From Syntrophaceticus sp050949745 (GTDB lineage Bacteria; Bacillota; DSM-12270; Thermacetogeniales; Thermacetogeniaceae): a stretch of DNA of 64,000 nucleotides. The notes under the pieces were generated by a model. That model had not been told where the DNA came from. It searched no databases and saw only the letters and a list, made by a program, of their open reading frames with translations. Positions 9,690 to 18,177 of the stretch are shown piece after piece. The stretch covers positions 1-64,000 of the forward strand of contig JBMNGF010000007.1 in the NCBI GenBank assembly GCA_050949745.1. Reading direction: 5' to 3'. A program made the translations under genes and the position numbers. The stretch's first letter is position 1. Every line of letters begins with the position of its first letter.

Positions 9690-9715
9690 GACACAGGAGA
9701 ATCCTCCCATGTGTC
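9690..9715 (+). other. Hairpin between pfkA and pyk
   Basis: Stem GACACA/TGTGTC with inner GGAG/CTCC. It lies in the 166-bp gap and has no T-run behind it. It could be an RNA processing or stability element; function unknown. Confidence 0.35.
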
Positions 9716-9768
9716 CATCAACCGTCCCCCTGTGTCTTTCCTGTGTTTTAACAAGAAGGAGGGATATT

Positions 9769-11526
9769 GTGAGAAAATCGAAGATTGTATGTACGATTGG
9801 GCCTGCTGCTGATTCTCCGGAAATGATGAAAAAGCTATTAGAGGCAGGTATGAATGTAGCGCGATTGAATTTTTCCCATGGAACTCATGAAGAGCATGAT
9901 GCCCGAATAGAGAAGCTGCGTCAAGCAGCTAAAGAAACGAAAAAGGCTCTGGCGATAATGCTTGATACCAAGGGGCCGGAGATTCGCACAGGCTATATCC
10001 AGGGTGATCGAGTTCTTTTAAAACAGAATAGCAGGGTCAGACTGACCACAGAAGAAATCAAGGGTGATGAAAAACGTTTTTCTGTTAATAATAGTCAGCT
10101 GCCTCAGGTGGTAGCTCCGGGTAATATGATCATGATTGCCGATGGTATGCTGCAGCTGAAAGTATTGGCTACAACAGATACTGAGATCGAATGTGAGGTT
10201 ATTATTGGGGGAGAACTAGGGAATCAAAAAAATGTCAATGTGCCAGGTGTTAAATTGGATCTGCCGGCATTGACTGAAAAGGACATCAAAGATATCCATT
10301 TCGGTATTGATCATGATCTCGATTTTATAGCGGCCTCTTTTGTGCGGCGTGCCAGCGATGTTCTAGCCATCAGGCGAATTTTGGAATCAAGAAATGCTGA
10401 TATTCATATCATTTCTAAGATCGAAAATGAAGAAGGAGTAAACAATTTAGATGAAATAATCAAGGTCTCCGATGGGATCATGGTGGCCAGGGGAGATATG
10501 GGTGTTGTCATGCCCGCACAAGAAGTTCCTCTAATTCAGAAGGAAATAATCTGTAAGTGCAACCGCTTGGGTAAGCCGGTGGTTACTGCCACCCAAATGC
10601 TGGACTCTATGATTCGTAATCCGCGTCCTACCCGAGCAGAGGCAAGCGATGTTGCCAATGCTATATTTGATGGAACAGATGCAGTAATGCTTTCCGGAGA
10701 GACGGCAGCAGGAAAATACCCTTTGGAAGCGGTTATGATGATGTCACGCATCGCCGAGCGCACTGAAGAAGCCCTTGACTATAATGATCTGCTCCAAAAA
10801 AGGACTGCGGAAATGCCCCGTACAACCACTGATGCTATCAGTCATGCTACTTGTACAATTGCTCATGATTTGGGGGCAGCGGCAATAATTACTTCAACAA
10901 GATCTGGTTTTACAGCAAGGATGGTGTCTAAATACAGGCCGAAGGCACCTATTATCGCAGTCAGCCCAGACGAAAAGGTAATCAGAAAACTGTGTCTGAT
11001 TTGGGGAGCGCAGCCTTTAGGTATAGAGGAGATTCATAATACTGATGAGATGATTAAACGCTCAGTGGACGCCAGTCTGGCTGAAGGTTTGATTAAGCGC
11101 GGTGATCTGTTAGTGATTACTGCAGGTGTTCCCGTTCCTTTTGGGGTGCCAGGCACCACCAATTTAATCAAGGTACATATTGTTGGAAAGATACTCGCCA
11201 GGGGAACTGGGATTGGAAACCGAGCAGTTGTTGGTAATGTGCGGGTATGTATGACACCTAAAGAAGCATTGAACAAGGTTAATACCGGGGATATTCTCGT
11301 TGCTGTCAGCACCGATCGGGACTTTGTTGCCGCTATTCAAAAAGCAGGAGCAATTATTACAGAAGAAGGCGGTCTCACCTCCCATGCTGCGATTGTTGGT
11401 TTAAATCTAGGCGTACCTGTTGTAGTGGGTGTTGATGGAGCGACGAAACAATTAAAGGATGGTTTTACAATCACAGTAGATAGTATGAGGGGGTTAATCT
11501 ACCGGGGGGCGACAACTGTGCTTTAA
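9769..11526 (+). CDS. pyk: Pyruvate kinase with C-terminal PEP-mobile-like domain
   Basis: 585 residues, as in Bacillus and related Firmicutes, not the 470-residue enterobacterial form. The catalytic barrel holds MNVARLNFSHG, LDTKGPEIR and the signature ISKIENEEGV. The final 100 residues (GIGNRAVVG, TEEGGLTSHAAIVG) are the extra domain related to the phosphohistidine region of PEP synthase, though the loop sequence is EGGLTSHAA. GTG at 9769 follows AAGGAGGG by six bases. Confidence 0.95.
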   Translation: MRKSKIVCTIGPAADSPEMMKKLLEAGMNVARLNFSHGTHEEHDARIEKLRQAAKETKKALAIMLDTKGPEIRTGYIQGDRVLLKQNSRVRLTTEEIKGDEKRFSVNNSQLPQVVAPGNMIMIADGMLQLKVLATTDTEIECEVIIGGELGNQKNVNVPGVKLDLPALTEKDIKDIHFGIDHDLDFIAASFVRRASDVLAIRRILESRNADIHIISKIENEEGVNNLDEIIKVSDGIMVARGDMGVVMPAQEVPLIQKEIICKCNRLGKPVVTATQMLDSMIRNPRPTRAEASDVANAIFDGTDAVMLSGETAAGKYPLEAVMMMSRIAERTEEALDYNDLLQKRTAEMPRTTTDAISHATCTIAHDLGAAAIITSTRSGFTARMVSKYRPKAPIIAVSPDEKVIRKLCLIWGAQPLGIEEIHNTDEMIKRSVDASLAEGLIKRGDLLVITAGVPVPFGVPGTTNLIKVHIVGKILARGTGIGNRAVVGNVRVCMTPKEALNKVNTGDILVAVSTDRDFVAAIQKAGAIITEEGGLTSHAAIVGLNLGVPVVVGVDGATKQLKDGFTITVDSMRGLIYRGATTVL

Positions 11527-11680
11527 AACTTCTAAACTCCTAGTTACTGCTTGGCTGGATCTATTTTTTAGTTCTAGTTATAATAAGTGCAGAGTTTTTT
11601 AGATTATAGAAGGTTTTTTAGCAATAATGACGAAAACTAGTTCTGTAGACAGTTAAGATTGTAGATAAAGGGAGGCCGCG

Positions 11681-12448
11681 ATGCTAAAAGTAGAAGATCT
11701 TCATGTGGCAGTTGGAGGTAAGCCTATTTTAAAAGGAATAAACATTCATATAAAACCAGGGGAAACTCATGTGCTCTTTGGTCCTAACGGTTCAGGCAAG
11801 TCTACCTTGTTAGGGGCAGTGATGGGTTTTACAAGATACCAGATAACAAGTGGTAGAATATTTTTTAGAGGACAGGACATCTCTTCTCTGTCAGTTGCTG
11901 AAAGGGCGAAAAAAGGTATTGGAATCGCTTTCCAGAGACCTCCTGTACTCCATGGAGTGATGTTAGGGGATCTCCTGAAAGCAGTAAATGGAGAGCAAAA
12001 CGATATTGATAAAATGGCAGTACCCCTGCATATGGGATCCTTTCTGGAGCGGGATGTCAATAGTGGTTTCTCCGGTGGGGAGCTTAAGCGTTCTGAAATG
12101 CTGCAGCTTTTGGTGCAAAATCCTCATTTTGTCATGCTGGATGAACCCGAATCAGGAGTAGATTTGGAAAATATTGCATTAATAGGAAAGGCGATCAATC
12201 AGCTGTTGCAGAGGAATGGACTTCTTGATAACGACTCAATAACTATCTGCCGTCGCCAGATGAAGGAAAGTCGAGAAAAGGCAGGACTTATTATCACCCA
12301 TACCGGATATATTCTTGATTATGTTCCCGCAGATTTGGGGCATGTTCTATATGATGGCCAACTATCATGTACAGGTTTCAACCCGCGGGAAATGTTGGCG
12401 TGCATACAAAAATATGGTTATGAGCGCTGCACCAGTTGCTTAGCTTAA
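11681..12448 (+). CDS. sufC: Fe-S assembly ATPase SufC
   Basis: ABC-type ATPase of the SUF iron-sulfur assembly machinery, 255 residues. Walker A GPNGSGKST is at about residues 34-42, the signature is FSGGELKRSE, and Walker B reads HFVMLDEPESGVD, with the ESGVD that is typical of SufC. A stretch near residues 185-205 (NGLLDNDSITICRRQ) is longer than in canonical SufC. The partner sufB starts 12 bases downstream and no sufD, sufS or sufU is nearby. Confidence 0.88.
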   Translation: MLKVEDLHVAVGGKPILKGINIHIKPGETHVLFGPNGSGKSTLLGAVMGFTRYQITSGRIFFRGQDISSLSVAERAKKGIGIAFQRPPVLHGVMLGDLLKAVNGEQNDIDKMAVPLHMGSFLERDVNSGFSGGELKRSEMLQLLVQNPHFVMLDEPESGVDLENIALIGKAINQLLQRNGLLDNDSITICRRQMKESREKAGLIITHTGYILDYVPADLGHVLYDGQLSCTGFNPREMLACIQKYGYERCTSCLA

Positions 12449-12460
12449 GGAGGTAATGAA

Positions 12461-13684
12461 ATGCAGGAGGGATTGCGCAATAAAGAGCTGCAGGTGGTTA
12501 AGCTGGACAAAAGGGCTTACCATGGAGAGGAAATAGATTTAGATAAGTATCTTTTAGGGGGAAAGGATCATCCATATCTGGAAAAGCTAGACGCTCTTTC
12601 AGATGAGAATAAACAGGATATGCTCATCGCCGGGATAGACATATCAGAGAAGGAGCGAACCGGTAGTTTTATTTTAGAAGATAACACAGTAGTACACGCC
12701 CACGCATTTCAGGAAGGGCTTGAGGTTTTGGGAACCGGGGCGGCATTGAAAAAGTATGATTGGTTACAAGATTATTACTGGAATCTTATAGAGCCTGACA
12801 TGGATAAGTTTACGGAAACAGCGGAAACGGATAGGGAAGGCGGTTACTTTATCCGCGCACTGCCAGGAGTCAAAGCTGTCTATCCAATCCAGGCCTGTAT
12901 GTTTATCGGGCAGGAAGGTTTGCTCCAGAGTGCGCATAATATTATTATTGCCGAAGAGGGGTCTGAACTTCATCTGATCACAGGGTGTACTACAGGGCGT
13001 CATGTAAACTCTGGTATGCATGTTGGGGTCACTGAAATTTATGTTAAGAAAAATGCTAAACTCAGTTTTACAATGGTTCATAATTGGGGTGAGGAAGTTG
13101 TTGTGCGGCCGCGTACTGTGTCAGTGGTTGAGGATGGTGGCATTTACCTTTCCAACTACATCAGTATGACTCCGGTAAGAACCGTGCAGATGTATCCGAC
13201 TACCTATTTAAAAGGGCACAATAGTCTGGCCAGATACTACTCGATTATTGTTGGATATCCCAACTCCGATGTGGATGTGGGATCCAGAGTTGTGCTGCAG
13301 GGGGAAGGTAGCCGTGCTGAAATTATTGCTAGATCTCTTACCAGAGGGGGCCGTATAGTAAACCGTGGCTCACTGATAGGTGAACAGGCTGGAGTAAAAG
13401 GCCATTTGGAGTGCCAGGGTTTGATGCTCTCTCCGGAAGGGGTAATCTATGCAATTCCTGAACTGGAGGCACGGACCGATGGTGTGGAGCTTTCCCATGA
13501 GGCTGCAGTAGGCAAGATTGCTCAGGAAGAGATTGAGTACCTGATGGCTCGCGGTTTTACCGAAGATGAAGCCACAGCTATGATCGTACGGGGCTTTTTG
13601 AATGTAAAGATCATGGGCTTGCCTGCTGAATTAGAAGCAGAGGTAAAGAAAGCTATAGAGTTAACTGATGAGTCTTCCTTTTAA
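12461..13684 (+). CDS. sufB: SufB/SufD-family Fe-S scaffold
   Basis: 407-residue beta-helix scaffold protein of the SufBD family. The conserved core is visible in the repeats HNIIIAEEGSELHLITGC, in TMVHNWGEE and in RAEIIARSLTRGGRIVNRG, and the C-terminal ARTDGVELSHEAAVGKI is the family hallmark. It is shorter than classical SufB and pairs only with SufC, matching the two-gene SmsCB minimal system. AAGGAGG precedes the ATG. The next gene is rnpB, so the operon ends here. Confidence 0.87.
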   Translation: MQEGLRNKELQVVKLDKRAYHGEEIDLDKYLLGGKDHPYLEKLDALSDENKQDMLIAGIDISEKERTGSFILEDNTVVHAHAFQEGLEVLGTGAALKKYDWLQDYYWNLIEPDMDKFTETAETDREGGYFIRALPGVKAVYPIQACMFIGQEGLLQSAHNIIIAEEGSELHLITGCTTGRHVNSGMHVGVTEIYVKKNAKLSFTMVHNWGEEVVVRPRTVSVVEDGGIYLSNYISMTPVRTVQMYPTTYLKGHNSLARYYSIIVGYPNSDVDVGSRVVLQGEGSRAEIIARSLTRGGRIVNRGSLIGEQAGVKGHLECQGLMLSPEGVIYAIPELEARTDGVELSHEAAVGKIAQEEIEYLMARGFTEDEATAMIVRGFLNVKIMGLPAELEAEVKKAIELTDESSF

Positions 13685-13809
13685 ATGCAGTGGGGACACT
13701 TCCTGTTGCATTTAGTTTCTTAAAGATTATGGATGAATCAGCTGCGGGGATCACTCCCTCAGCAGGCCTGGTATGATAAAAGGCCTGTCCCTGTGTCATG
13801 TTGCCGGAT

Positions 13810-13838
13810 TTGCATCTATGGCTGCTTGGTGTTATAAT
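13810..13838 (+). promoter_or_regulatory. Promoter of rnpB
   Basis: TTGCAT (13810-13815), 17-bp spacer, TATAAT (13833-13838). Transcription should start near 13845, about 28 bases before the RNA body. Confidence 0.7.
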
Positions 13839-13872
13839 CAAACAGCATCAGAATTGTAATAATTGAATACAC

Positions 13873-14236
13873 TAAGGCAAGTAGTCTGGGGGATCGCGCC
13901 TATCATCTGAAGATGGTAGGTGAGGAAAGTCCGGGCTCCATAGGGCAAGGTGCTGGGTAACGCCCAGTGGGGGTGACCCCAAGGATAGTGCCACAGAAAT
14001 GAAACCGCCTAGCATGGCTGGGTAAGGGTGCAATGGTGCGGTAAGAGCGCACCGGCGGTCAGGTGACTGGCCGGCCAGGTAAACCCCACCTGGAGCAAGA
14101 CCAAATAGGGGGGCATTGAAGCTGCCCGCTTTGCCTCCGGGTAGGTTGCTTGAGATTCCGGGCAACTGGGATCCTAGATAGATGATCACCACCTTTACAA
14201 TGAAGGTACAGAACCCGGCTTATAGGACTGCTTGCT
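13873..14236 (+). ncRNA. rnpB: RNase P RNA
   Basis: Catalytic RNA that matures tRNA 5' ends. The universal conserved blocks are present: GAGGAAAGTCCGGGCTCC (13921 on), AGGGTGCAATGGTGCGGTAAGAGCGCACC in the middle (recognised as CR segments), and near the 3' end AGATGATCACC and ACAGAACCCGGCTTATAG. The ends pair as GGCAAG near 13875 with CTTGCT near 14231. Boundaries are within about ten bases. It is followed at once by an intrinsic terminator. Confidence 0.96.
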
Positions 14237-14245
14237 GTTGGAAAC

Positions 14246-14283
14246 AACCAGGTATCTGAATTACCCGATACCTGGTTTTTTTC
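14246..14283 (+). terminator. Terminator of rnpB
   Basis: Perfect 11-bp stem AACCAGGTATC/GATACCTGGTT with a 10-base loop and a run of seven T. Confidence 0.92.
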
Positions 14284-14412
14284 GTCTATTTGCGGAATCG
14301 ATTTCTATCAGATATTCACGCTAAAAAAGGATTATGATAAATAAGTATAGAAATAAATAATAATTATAAATTATAATTAATAAATAGAAAAAGCAGAAAG
14401 CGGGATTTAATA

Positions 14413-15321
14413 ATGAACCTAATATGGCTGCAGACTTTTATTTTTATTGTTGAAAAACAAAGTCTGACAAAGGCAGCGCAGGCGCTATATTTGACTCAAC
14501 CGGCGGTAAGCAAACAGTTAAACTCCCTGGAAAAATTCTATGGGACATCACTCCTTCACCGGACGAGTCGATATGTGGAGGTTACAGAAGCAGGCAAGTT
14601 GGTTTATGATTTTAGCAAGCAGATCCTTGCTAAAATCAATGAAAGCCATGCCGCTGTTCAGGCTCTGCAAAAGGATCTATGTGGAAGCTTAGTTCTCGGG
14701 GCTAGCACAATTCCTGGTGAATATATTTTGCCAGCTGCCTTGGGCAGGTTTCAAGAGCTTCATCCTCAGGTCAAAGCTAAACTAGAGATAGCAGACAGTA
14801 CAGAGATCGGGCAGCTGATCATGGATGCGAAGCTTGAGGCAGGGATGATCGGAGTAGCATTGGATAATCCTGTTTTGTGTCAGGAACACATTGCCAATGA
14901 TGAACTGGTAGTGATCGCCTCCTGTCAGCATCATTTAGCAAATAAGAGTTCAGTTGCTTTCGAAGATATCCTTGAGGAACCGTTGATAGTCAGAGAAGCA
15001 GGTTCCGGAACCCAACTGGTGATTGAAAGCAAATTAAGGGAAAATGGTATTGCGCCGGAAAGGCTGAATGTCAGATTGGAATTAGGGAGCACCGCAGCTG
15101 TGGTAAATGCTGTTGCAGCCGGGTTGGGTCTCTCTCTTGTATCCCGTTTTGCAGTGAAGAACAGAATCAATGCAGAGGATATAGCTGTACTGAATATCGA
15201 GGGTTTGCCGCTGGAGAGGGGGCTTTATTTTGTCACGCGTAAGGACCAGGTAGTTAGCCCTCTTGTTGAAGCCTTTTATAATTTTTTCAAGGACTATTTG
15301 CAAGTCTATACAACTCATTAA
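14413..15321 (+). CDS. LysR family transcriptional regulator (selenium/sulfur context)
   Basis: 302 residues. The N-terminal winged helix (LTKAAQALYLTQPAVSKQLNSLE) is followed by a periplasmic-binding-type effector domain that begins near residue 90 (GSLVLGASTIPGEYILP). It resembles CysB/CysL-like regulators and the LysR proteins found beside yedF. It is transcribed in the same direction as the desulfurase gene, with 200 bases between. That gap holds two identical T-N11-A palindromes, the standard LysR binding shape, and a third near-copy lies before the TIM-barrel/phn unit. The effector is unknown. Confidence 0.88.
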   Translation: MNLIWLQTFIFIVEKQSLTKAAQALYLTQPAVSKQLNSLEKFYGTSLLHRTSRYVEVTEAGKLVYDFSKQILAKINESHAAVQALQKDLCGSLVLGASTIPGEYILPAALGRFQELHPQVKAKLEIADSTEIGQLIMDAKLEAGMIGVALDNPVLCQEHIANDELVVIASCQHHLANKSSVAFEDILEEPLIVREAGSGTQLVIESKLRENGIAPERLNVRLELGSTAAVVNAVAAGLGLSLVSRFAVKNRINAEDIAVLNIEGLPLERGLYFVTRKDQVVSPLVEAFYNFFKDYLQVYTTH

Positions 15322-15336
15322 AATTAAATATTATAT

Positions 15337-15389
15337 AATCTCCCTATAATTATATTATTTTCTAATGCTTTATGGGGAGATTATTTATT
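15337..15389 (+). terminator. Probable terminator of the LysR gene
   Basis: AATCTCCC (15337-15344) pairs with GGGAGATT (15375-15382), followed by a T-rich stretch. The loop is long (30 bases), so efficiency is uncertain. Confidence 0.5.
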
Positions 15390-15398
15390 TCTGCATAA

Positions 15399-15413
15399 AT
15401 AACAAAATGTTAT
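15399..15413. promoter_or_regulatory. LysR-type box 1
   Basis: ATAACAAAATGTTAT, a T-N11-A palindrome with AAA centre. It overlaps a TATAAT (15411-15416). An identical box lies exactly 84 bp downstream, about eight helical turns, so bound proteins would face the same side of the DNA. Confidence 0.7.
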
Positions 15414-15482
15414 AATGTAATAGCAGGATATTGTAATGAACAGCATAATATAGATAATAGACAGGCTTAATAAGATGCAATC

Positions 15483-15497
15483 ATAACAAAATGTTAT
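15483..15497. promoter_or_regulatory. LysR-type box 2
   Basis: Second exact ATAACAAAATGTTAT, 26 bases before the desulfurase start. Confidence 0.7.
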
Positions 15498-15522
15498 AGA
15501 TAATTTTTACTATGGAGTTTAT

Positions 15523-16713
15523 ATGGGGGCATTAGTGATGGAAACTGTAGATGAAATTTACCTGGACAATGCGGCAACTTCCTGGCCAAAGCCTGAAGCT
15601 GTCTATCAGGCGATTGATCACTATAACCGCCGAGTTGGGGCCAGCCCAGGGCGGGGAAGTCACAGCAGAACTATTGCAGCTGGTCAGTTAGTATTAAATA
15701 CTCGTGAAAAATTAGCGGAGTTATTCAACATCAAGGACAGCTCGCGGATCATTTTCACAGAGAATGTTACTATGGCTATTAACATAGGGCTCAAGGGCCT
15801 GCTGGAACCGGGTGATCATGTTGTGATCAGCAGTATGGAGCATAATGCTGTGGCCCGACCCATTCATGCATTGAAAGACAGTGGGGTTATCGATCTGACT
15901 ATTATCCAGTGTGCAGCTGATGGCAGCCTTGATCCCTGTCTTGTCGAACAGGCTATTACAGAGAAAACCCGGCTTGTCTGTTTGCTTCATGCATCAAATC
16001 TCACAGGAACGATCATGCCCATAGATGCCGTAGGGGAGATTGCCTACGATAATGGTGTCCTGTTTATGGTTGATGCAGCCCAAACAGCAGGGGTGCTGCC
16101 CCTTGATGTGGAGGAGCAGAGGATCGATATGCTTGCTTTTACCGGGCATAAAGGGCTGCTGGGTCCCCAGGGAACAGGTGGTTTGTACATCAGGCCGGAT
16201 CTGAAGATCAGGCCATTTATTGAAGGGGGAACAGGTTCTCTGTCAGAACAGATTTACCAGCCCGATTTTATGCCTGATAAGTTGGAGAGTGGTACCCCCA
16301 ATACCCCCGGAATAGCTGGACTGGGAGCAGGGGTTGAGTTTATTCAGCAAACAGGGATAGAGAGTATTTGCAGGCATGAGCAGGAATTGACAGATATGCT
16401 GATTGAGGGTTTGAGAGATATCGATGGGGTCATTCTTTATGGTCCTCAGGACTCTAAGCGGCAGACAGCTGTTGTTTCCTTCAATATTGAAGAGATGGAT
16501 TGTGGTGGAGTTAGTATGCTTCTTGACCAGAAGTACGGAATTTTATGCAGGTCAGGATTGCACTGTGCTCCTTTGGCGCACCGGACTTTAGGGACTTTGA
16601 AAAGTGGGGCATGCCGCATTAGTGCTGGGATTTATAATACAAAAGAGGAAATTGATAAGCTTGTGCGGGCAGTCTATGAGATTGCTCGTTCTAATGAAGC
16701 AGTGAATCTTTGA
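15523..16713 (+). CDS. Cysteine desulfurase family protein, selenium-associated type
   Basis: 396-residue class V aminotransferase-fold PLP enzyme. The PLP lysine is K210 in TGHKGLLGPQGTGGL, and the likely sulfur/selenium-accepting cysteine is C348 in RSGLHCAP, the type II (SufS/CsdA-like) pattern. The opening YLDNAATSWPKPEAV is typical of the group found next to yedF in selenium-using bacteria. It probably removes S or Se from cysteine or selenocysteine and hands it to YedF, encoded 34 bases downstream. ATG at 15523 has GGAG six bases before it; ATG 15538 is an alternative. Confidence 0.87.
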   Translation: MGALVMETVDEIYLDNAATSWPKPEAVYQAIDHYNRRVGASPGRGSHSRTIAAGQLVLNTREKLAELFNIKDSSRIIFTENVTMAINIGLKGLLEPGDHVVISSMEHNAVARPIHALKDSGVIDLTIIQCAADGSLDPCLVEQAITEKTRLVCLLHASNLTGTIMPIDAVGEIAYDNGVLFMVDAAQTAGVLPLDVEEQRIDMLAFTGHKGLLGPQGTGGLYIRPDLKIRPFIEGGTGSLSEQIYQPDFMPDKLESGTPNTPGIAGLGAGVEFIQQTGIESICRHEQELTDMLIEGLRDIDGVILYGPQDSKRQTAVVSFNIEEMDCGGVSMLLDQKYGILCRSGLHCAPLAHRTLGTLKSGACRISAGIYNTKEEIDKLVRAVYEIARSNEAVNL

Positions 16714-16747
16714 GCTGAGCAAAAATAATATAAAGGGGATAGCTATT

Positions 16748-17320
16748 ATGAAGAAAGTTATCGATGCCAGAGGGCTGTCTTGCCCTCAACCGGTTGTTCT
16801 CACCAAAAAAGGGTTGGAAGAAAGTGGTCATATTACAACTATTGTTGATAATAGTGCTGCTGTGGAGAATGTGACTAAATTAGCCAAGAATAAGGGCTGT
16901 ACAGTTCAGATGGAGGAAAAAGAGGGGGATTACTACCTGCATATCAGTAAAAGCTGTTGCGATGTTCTCGCCTCAATTGAGGAACAGGAAAAGGCTGTTG
17001 TATTGATCACCAGCAATCTGTTTGGCCAGGGTGAAGAAGAGTTGGGCAAGACACTGATGAAAAGCTTTCTTTATGCCTTGACACAGGTGGAAAATATAAA
17101 ACAGATGATTTTTATGAACAGTGGTGTATTCCTTACTACAGAGGGGTCTGATGTCTTAGAATCACTCAAAACAATGGAAGAGAGTGGTGTTGAGATATTG
17201 TCCTGTGGCACATGCCTGGACTACTATGGTTTGAAGGACAAGCTGGCAGTGGGTGAGGTTACCAATATGTATACAGCTGTGGAACTACTGACTTCGGCTG
17301 CAAAGGCTGTGACCCTTTAA
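16748..17320 (+). CDS. yedF: Selenium metabolism protein YedF
   Basis: 190 residues in two parts. The N-terminal 75 residues are a TusA/SirA-like carrier with the acceptor cysteine C12 in DARGLSCPQPVV. The C-terminal part is a DsrE-like fold (VVLITSNLFGQGEEELGKTLMKSF) ending with CGTCLDYYGL. This fusion is the YedF family, linked to selenium donor metabolism. It sits between the desulfurase and a Cys-rich protein in one operon. Good ribosome binding site AAGGGGA precedes the ATG. Confidence 0.9.
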   Translation: MKKVIDARGLSCPQPVVLTKKGLEESGHITTIVDNSAAVENVTKLAKNKGCTVQMEEKEGDYYLHISKSCCDVLASIEEQEKAVVLITSNLFGQGEEELGKTLMKSFLYALTQVENIKQMIFMNSGVFLTTEGSDVLESLKTMEESGVEILSCGTCLDYYGLKDKLAVGEVTNMYTAVELLTSAAKAVTL

Positions 17321-17367
17321 AAGATGACAAAACAGTGCCACTTATCCTAAATTATGGAGGTGCAATT

Positions 17368-17820
17368 TTGAAAAGCAATATTGATGTTCAGGTTATAAAA
17401 AAGAAAGCAGAGGAGTATTACCGCTGTGGCGAATTTTACTGTTCCGAAGCAATTGTTAAAACCATCAAAGATGAATTTGAGCTAGAGCTGCCTGATCAGG
17501 TTATTGCCATGGCTTCAGGATTTCCTGTTGGTATCGGAGGTTCAGGGTGTACCTGTGGTGCACTCACCGGGGGGATAATGGCCCTGGGGATGTTTTTTGG
17601 AAGGACTACTGCTGGTGATCCGGCTGTCAATAAAATCATGTCTCTGTCTAAAGAACTGCATGATATTTTTAAAAGTCGCCATAAGAGTACATGCTGCCGA
17701 GTGCTGACCAAGGGAATGGAGATGGGATCTAAGGAGCATATGGAACAATGTGTCTATTTTACAGGTGAGATTGCCGCGGAAACTGCAAAGATTATTTTGA
17801 GGGAGAGAAATAATCATTAA
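17368..17820 (+). CDS. C_GCAxxG_C_C family redox protein
   Basis: 150 residues. The family cysteines appear in CGEFYCSEAIV, GSGCTCGALTGGIMALG, STCCRVLT and EQCVYFTGEIA. These proteins are thought to bind a redox cofactor or metal but are not characterised in detail. TTG at 17368 is the start, because GGAGGTG lies six bases before it. Third gene of the desulfurase-yedF operon. The C-terminus is followed by relic DNA and a terminator. Confidence 0.85.
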   Translation: MKSNIDVQVIKKKAEEYYRCGEFYCSEAIVKTIKDEFELELPDQVIAMASGFPVGIGGSGCTCGALTGGIMALGMFFGRTTAGDPAVNKIMSLSKELHDIFKSRHKSTCCRVLTKGMEMGSKEHMEQCVYFTGEIAAETAKIILRERNNH

Positions 17821-17874
17821 CTCTAAACTTTCGCACTAAATAAAAAATACACTCTATACCAAGGAGAGAAGGAT

Positions 17875-17926
17875 GCTCTTGCGACTTCTAGACCGTCACT
17901 ATAAATAGCGCAAGTTTTTGCTGTTA
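17875..17926 (+). pseudogene. Transposase relic A
   Basis: In one frame the bases read LLDRHYK*RKFLLLN, which lines up with FLNDCHYNWCQFLCLS in relic B (18178-18371). Both resemble the N-terminal part of IS4-type transposases (pattern RFLN-x-HYNW-x-x-FL). Only about 50 bases remain, with a stop inside. Confidence 0.45.
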
Positions 17927-17964
17927 AATTAAAGTATGACCATGTATTAAAATATCTGGAACAG
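17926..17964 (+). repeat. 39-bp fossil of the TIM-barrel gene's empty insertion site
   Basis: These 39 bases match the junction of 18832-18850 joined to 22250-22269 with one mismatch. It reads KLKYDHVLKYLEQ, as the TIM-barrel gene would without its transposon. It is a leftover of a second copy or of a rearrangement. Confidence 0.75.
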
Positions 17965-18026
17965 GTCGTGAAACTGCTTAAACGTGGATTATCTAACCCC
18001 ATCTCATTAGAATATATAAGTTGTAG

Positions 18027-18069
18027 TCTCTCCGTGCAATTTCCAAAGACTTGTACGGAGAGATTTTTT
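18027..18069 (+). terminator. Terminator after the yedF operon
   Basis: TCTCTCCGT (18027-18035) pairs perfectly with ACGGAGAGA (18055-18063), then six T. Confidence 0.85.
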
Positions 18070-18082
18070 ATTTCCATCATGT

Positions 18083-18097
18083 ATAACAAAATGTCAT
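18083..18097. promoter_or_regulatory. LysR-type box 3
   Basis: ATAACAAAATGTCAT, one mismatch from the two boxes at 15399 and 15483. It lies directly behind the terminator and about 350 bases before the TIM-barrel/phnDCE unit, suggesting shared control. Confidence 0.6.
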
Positions 18098-18177
18098 GGT
18101 CAAATAAACAGGAAATTATATATCGCCGCATAATACTTAATAGGCAGTATAAACCGATTGCACCAAAATATTATCAA

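Noticed and set aside
13872..14247. Two minus-strand open frames
   Set aside because: They lie inside RNase P RNA and have no ribosome binding sites.
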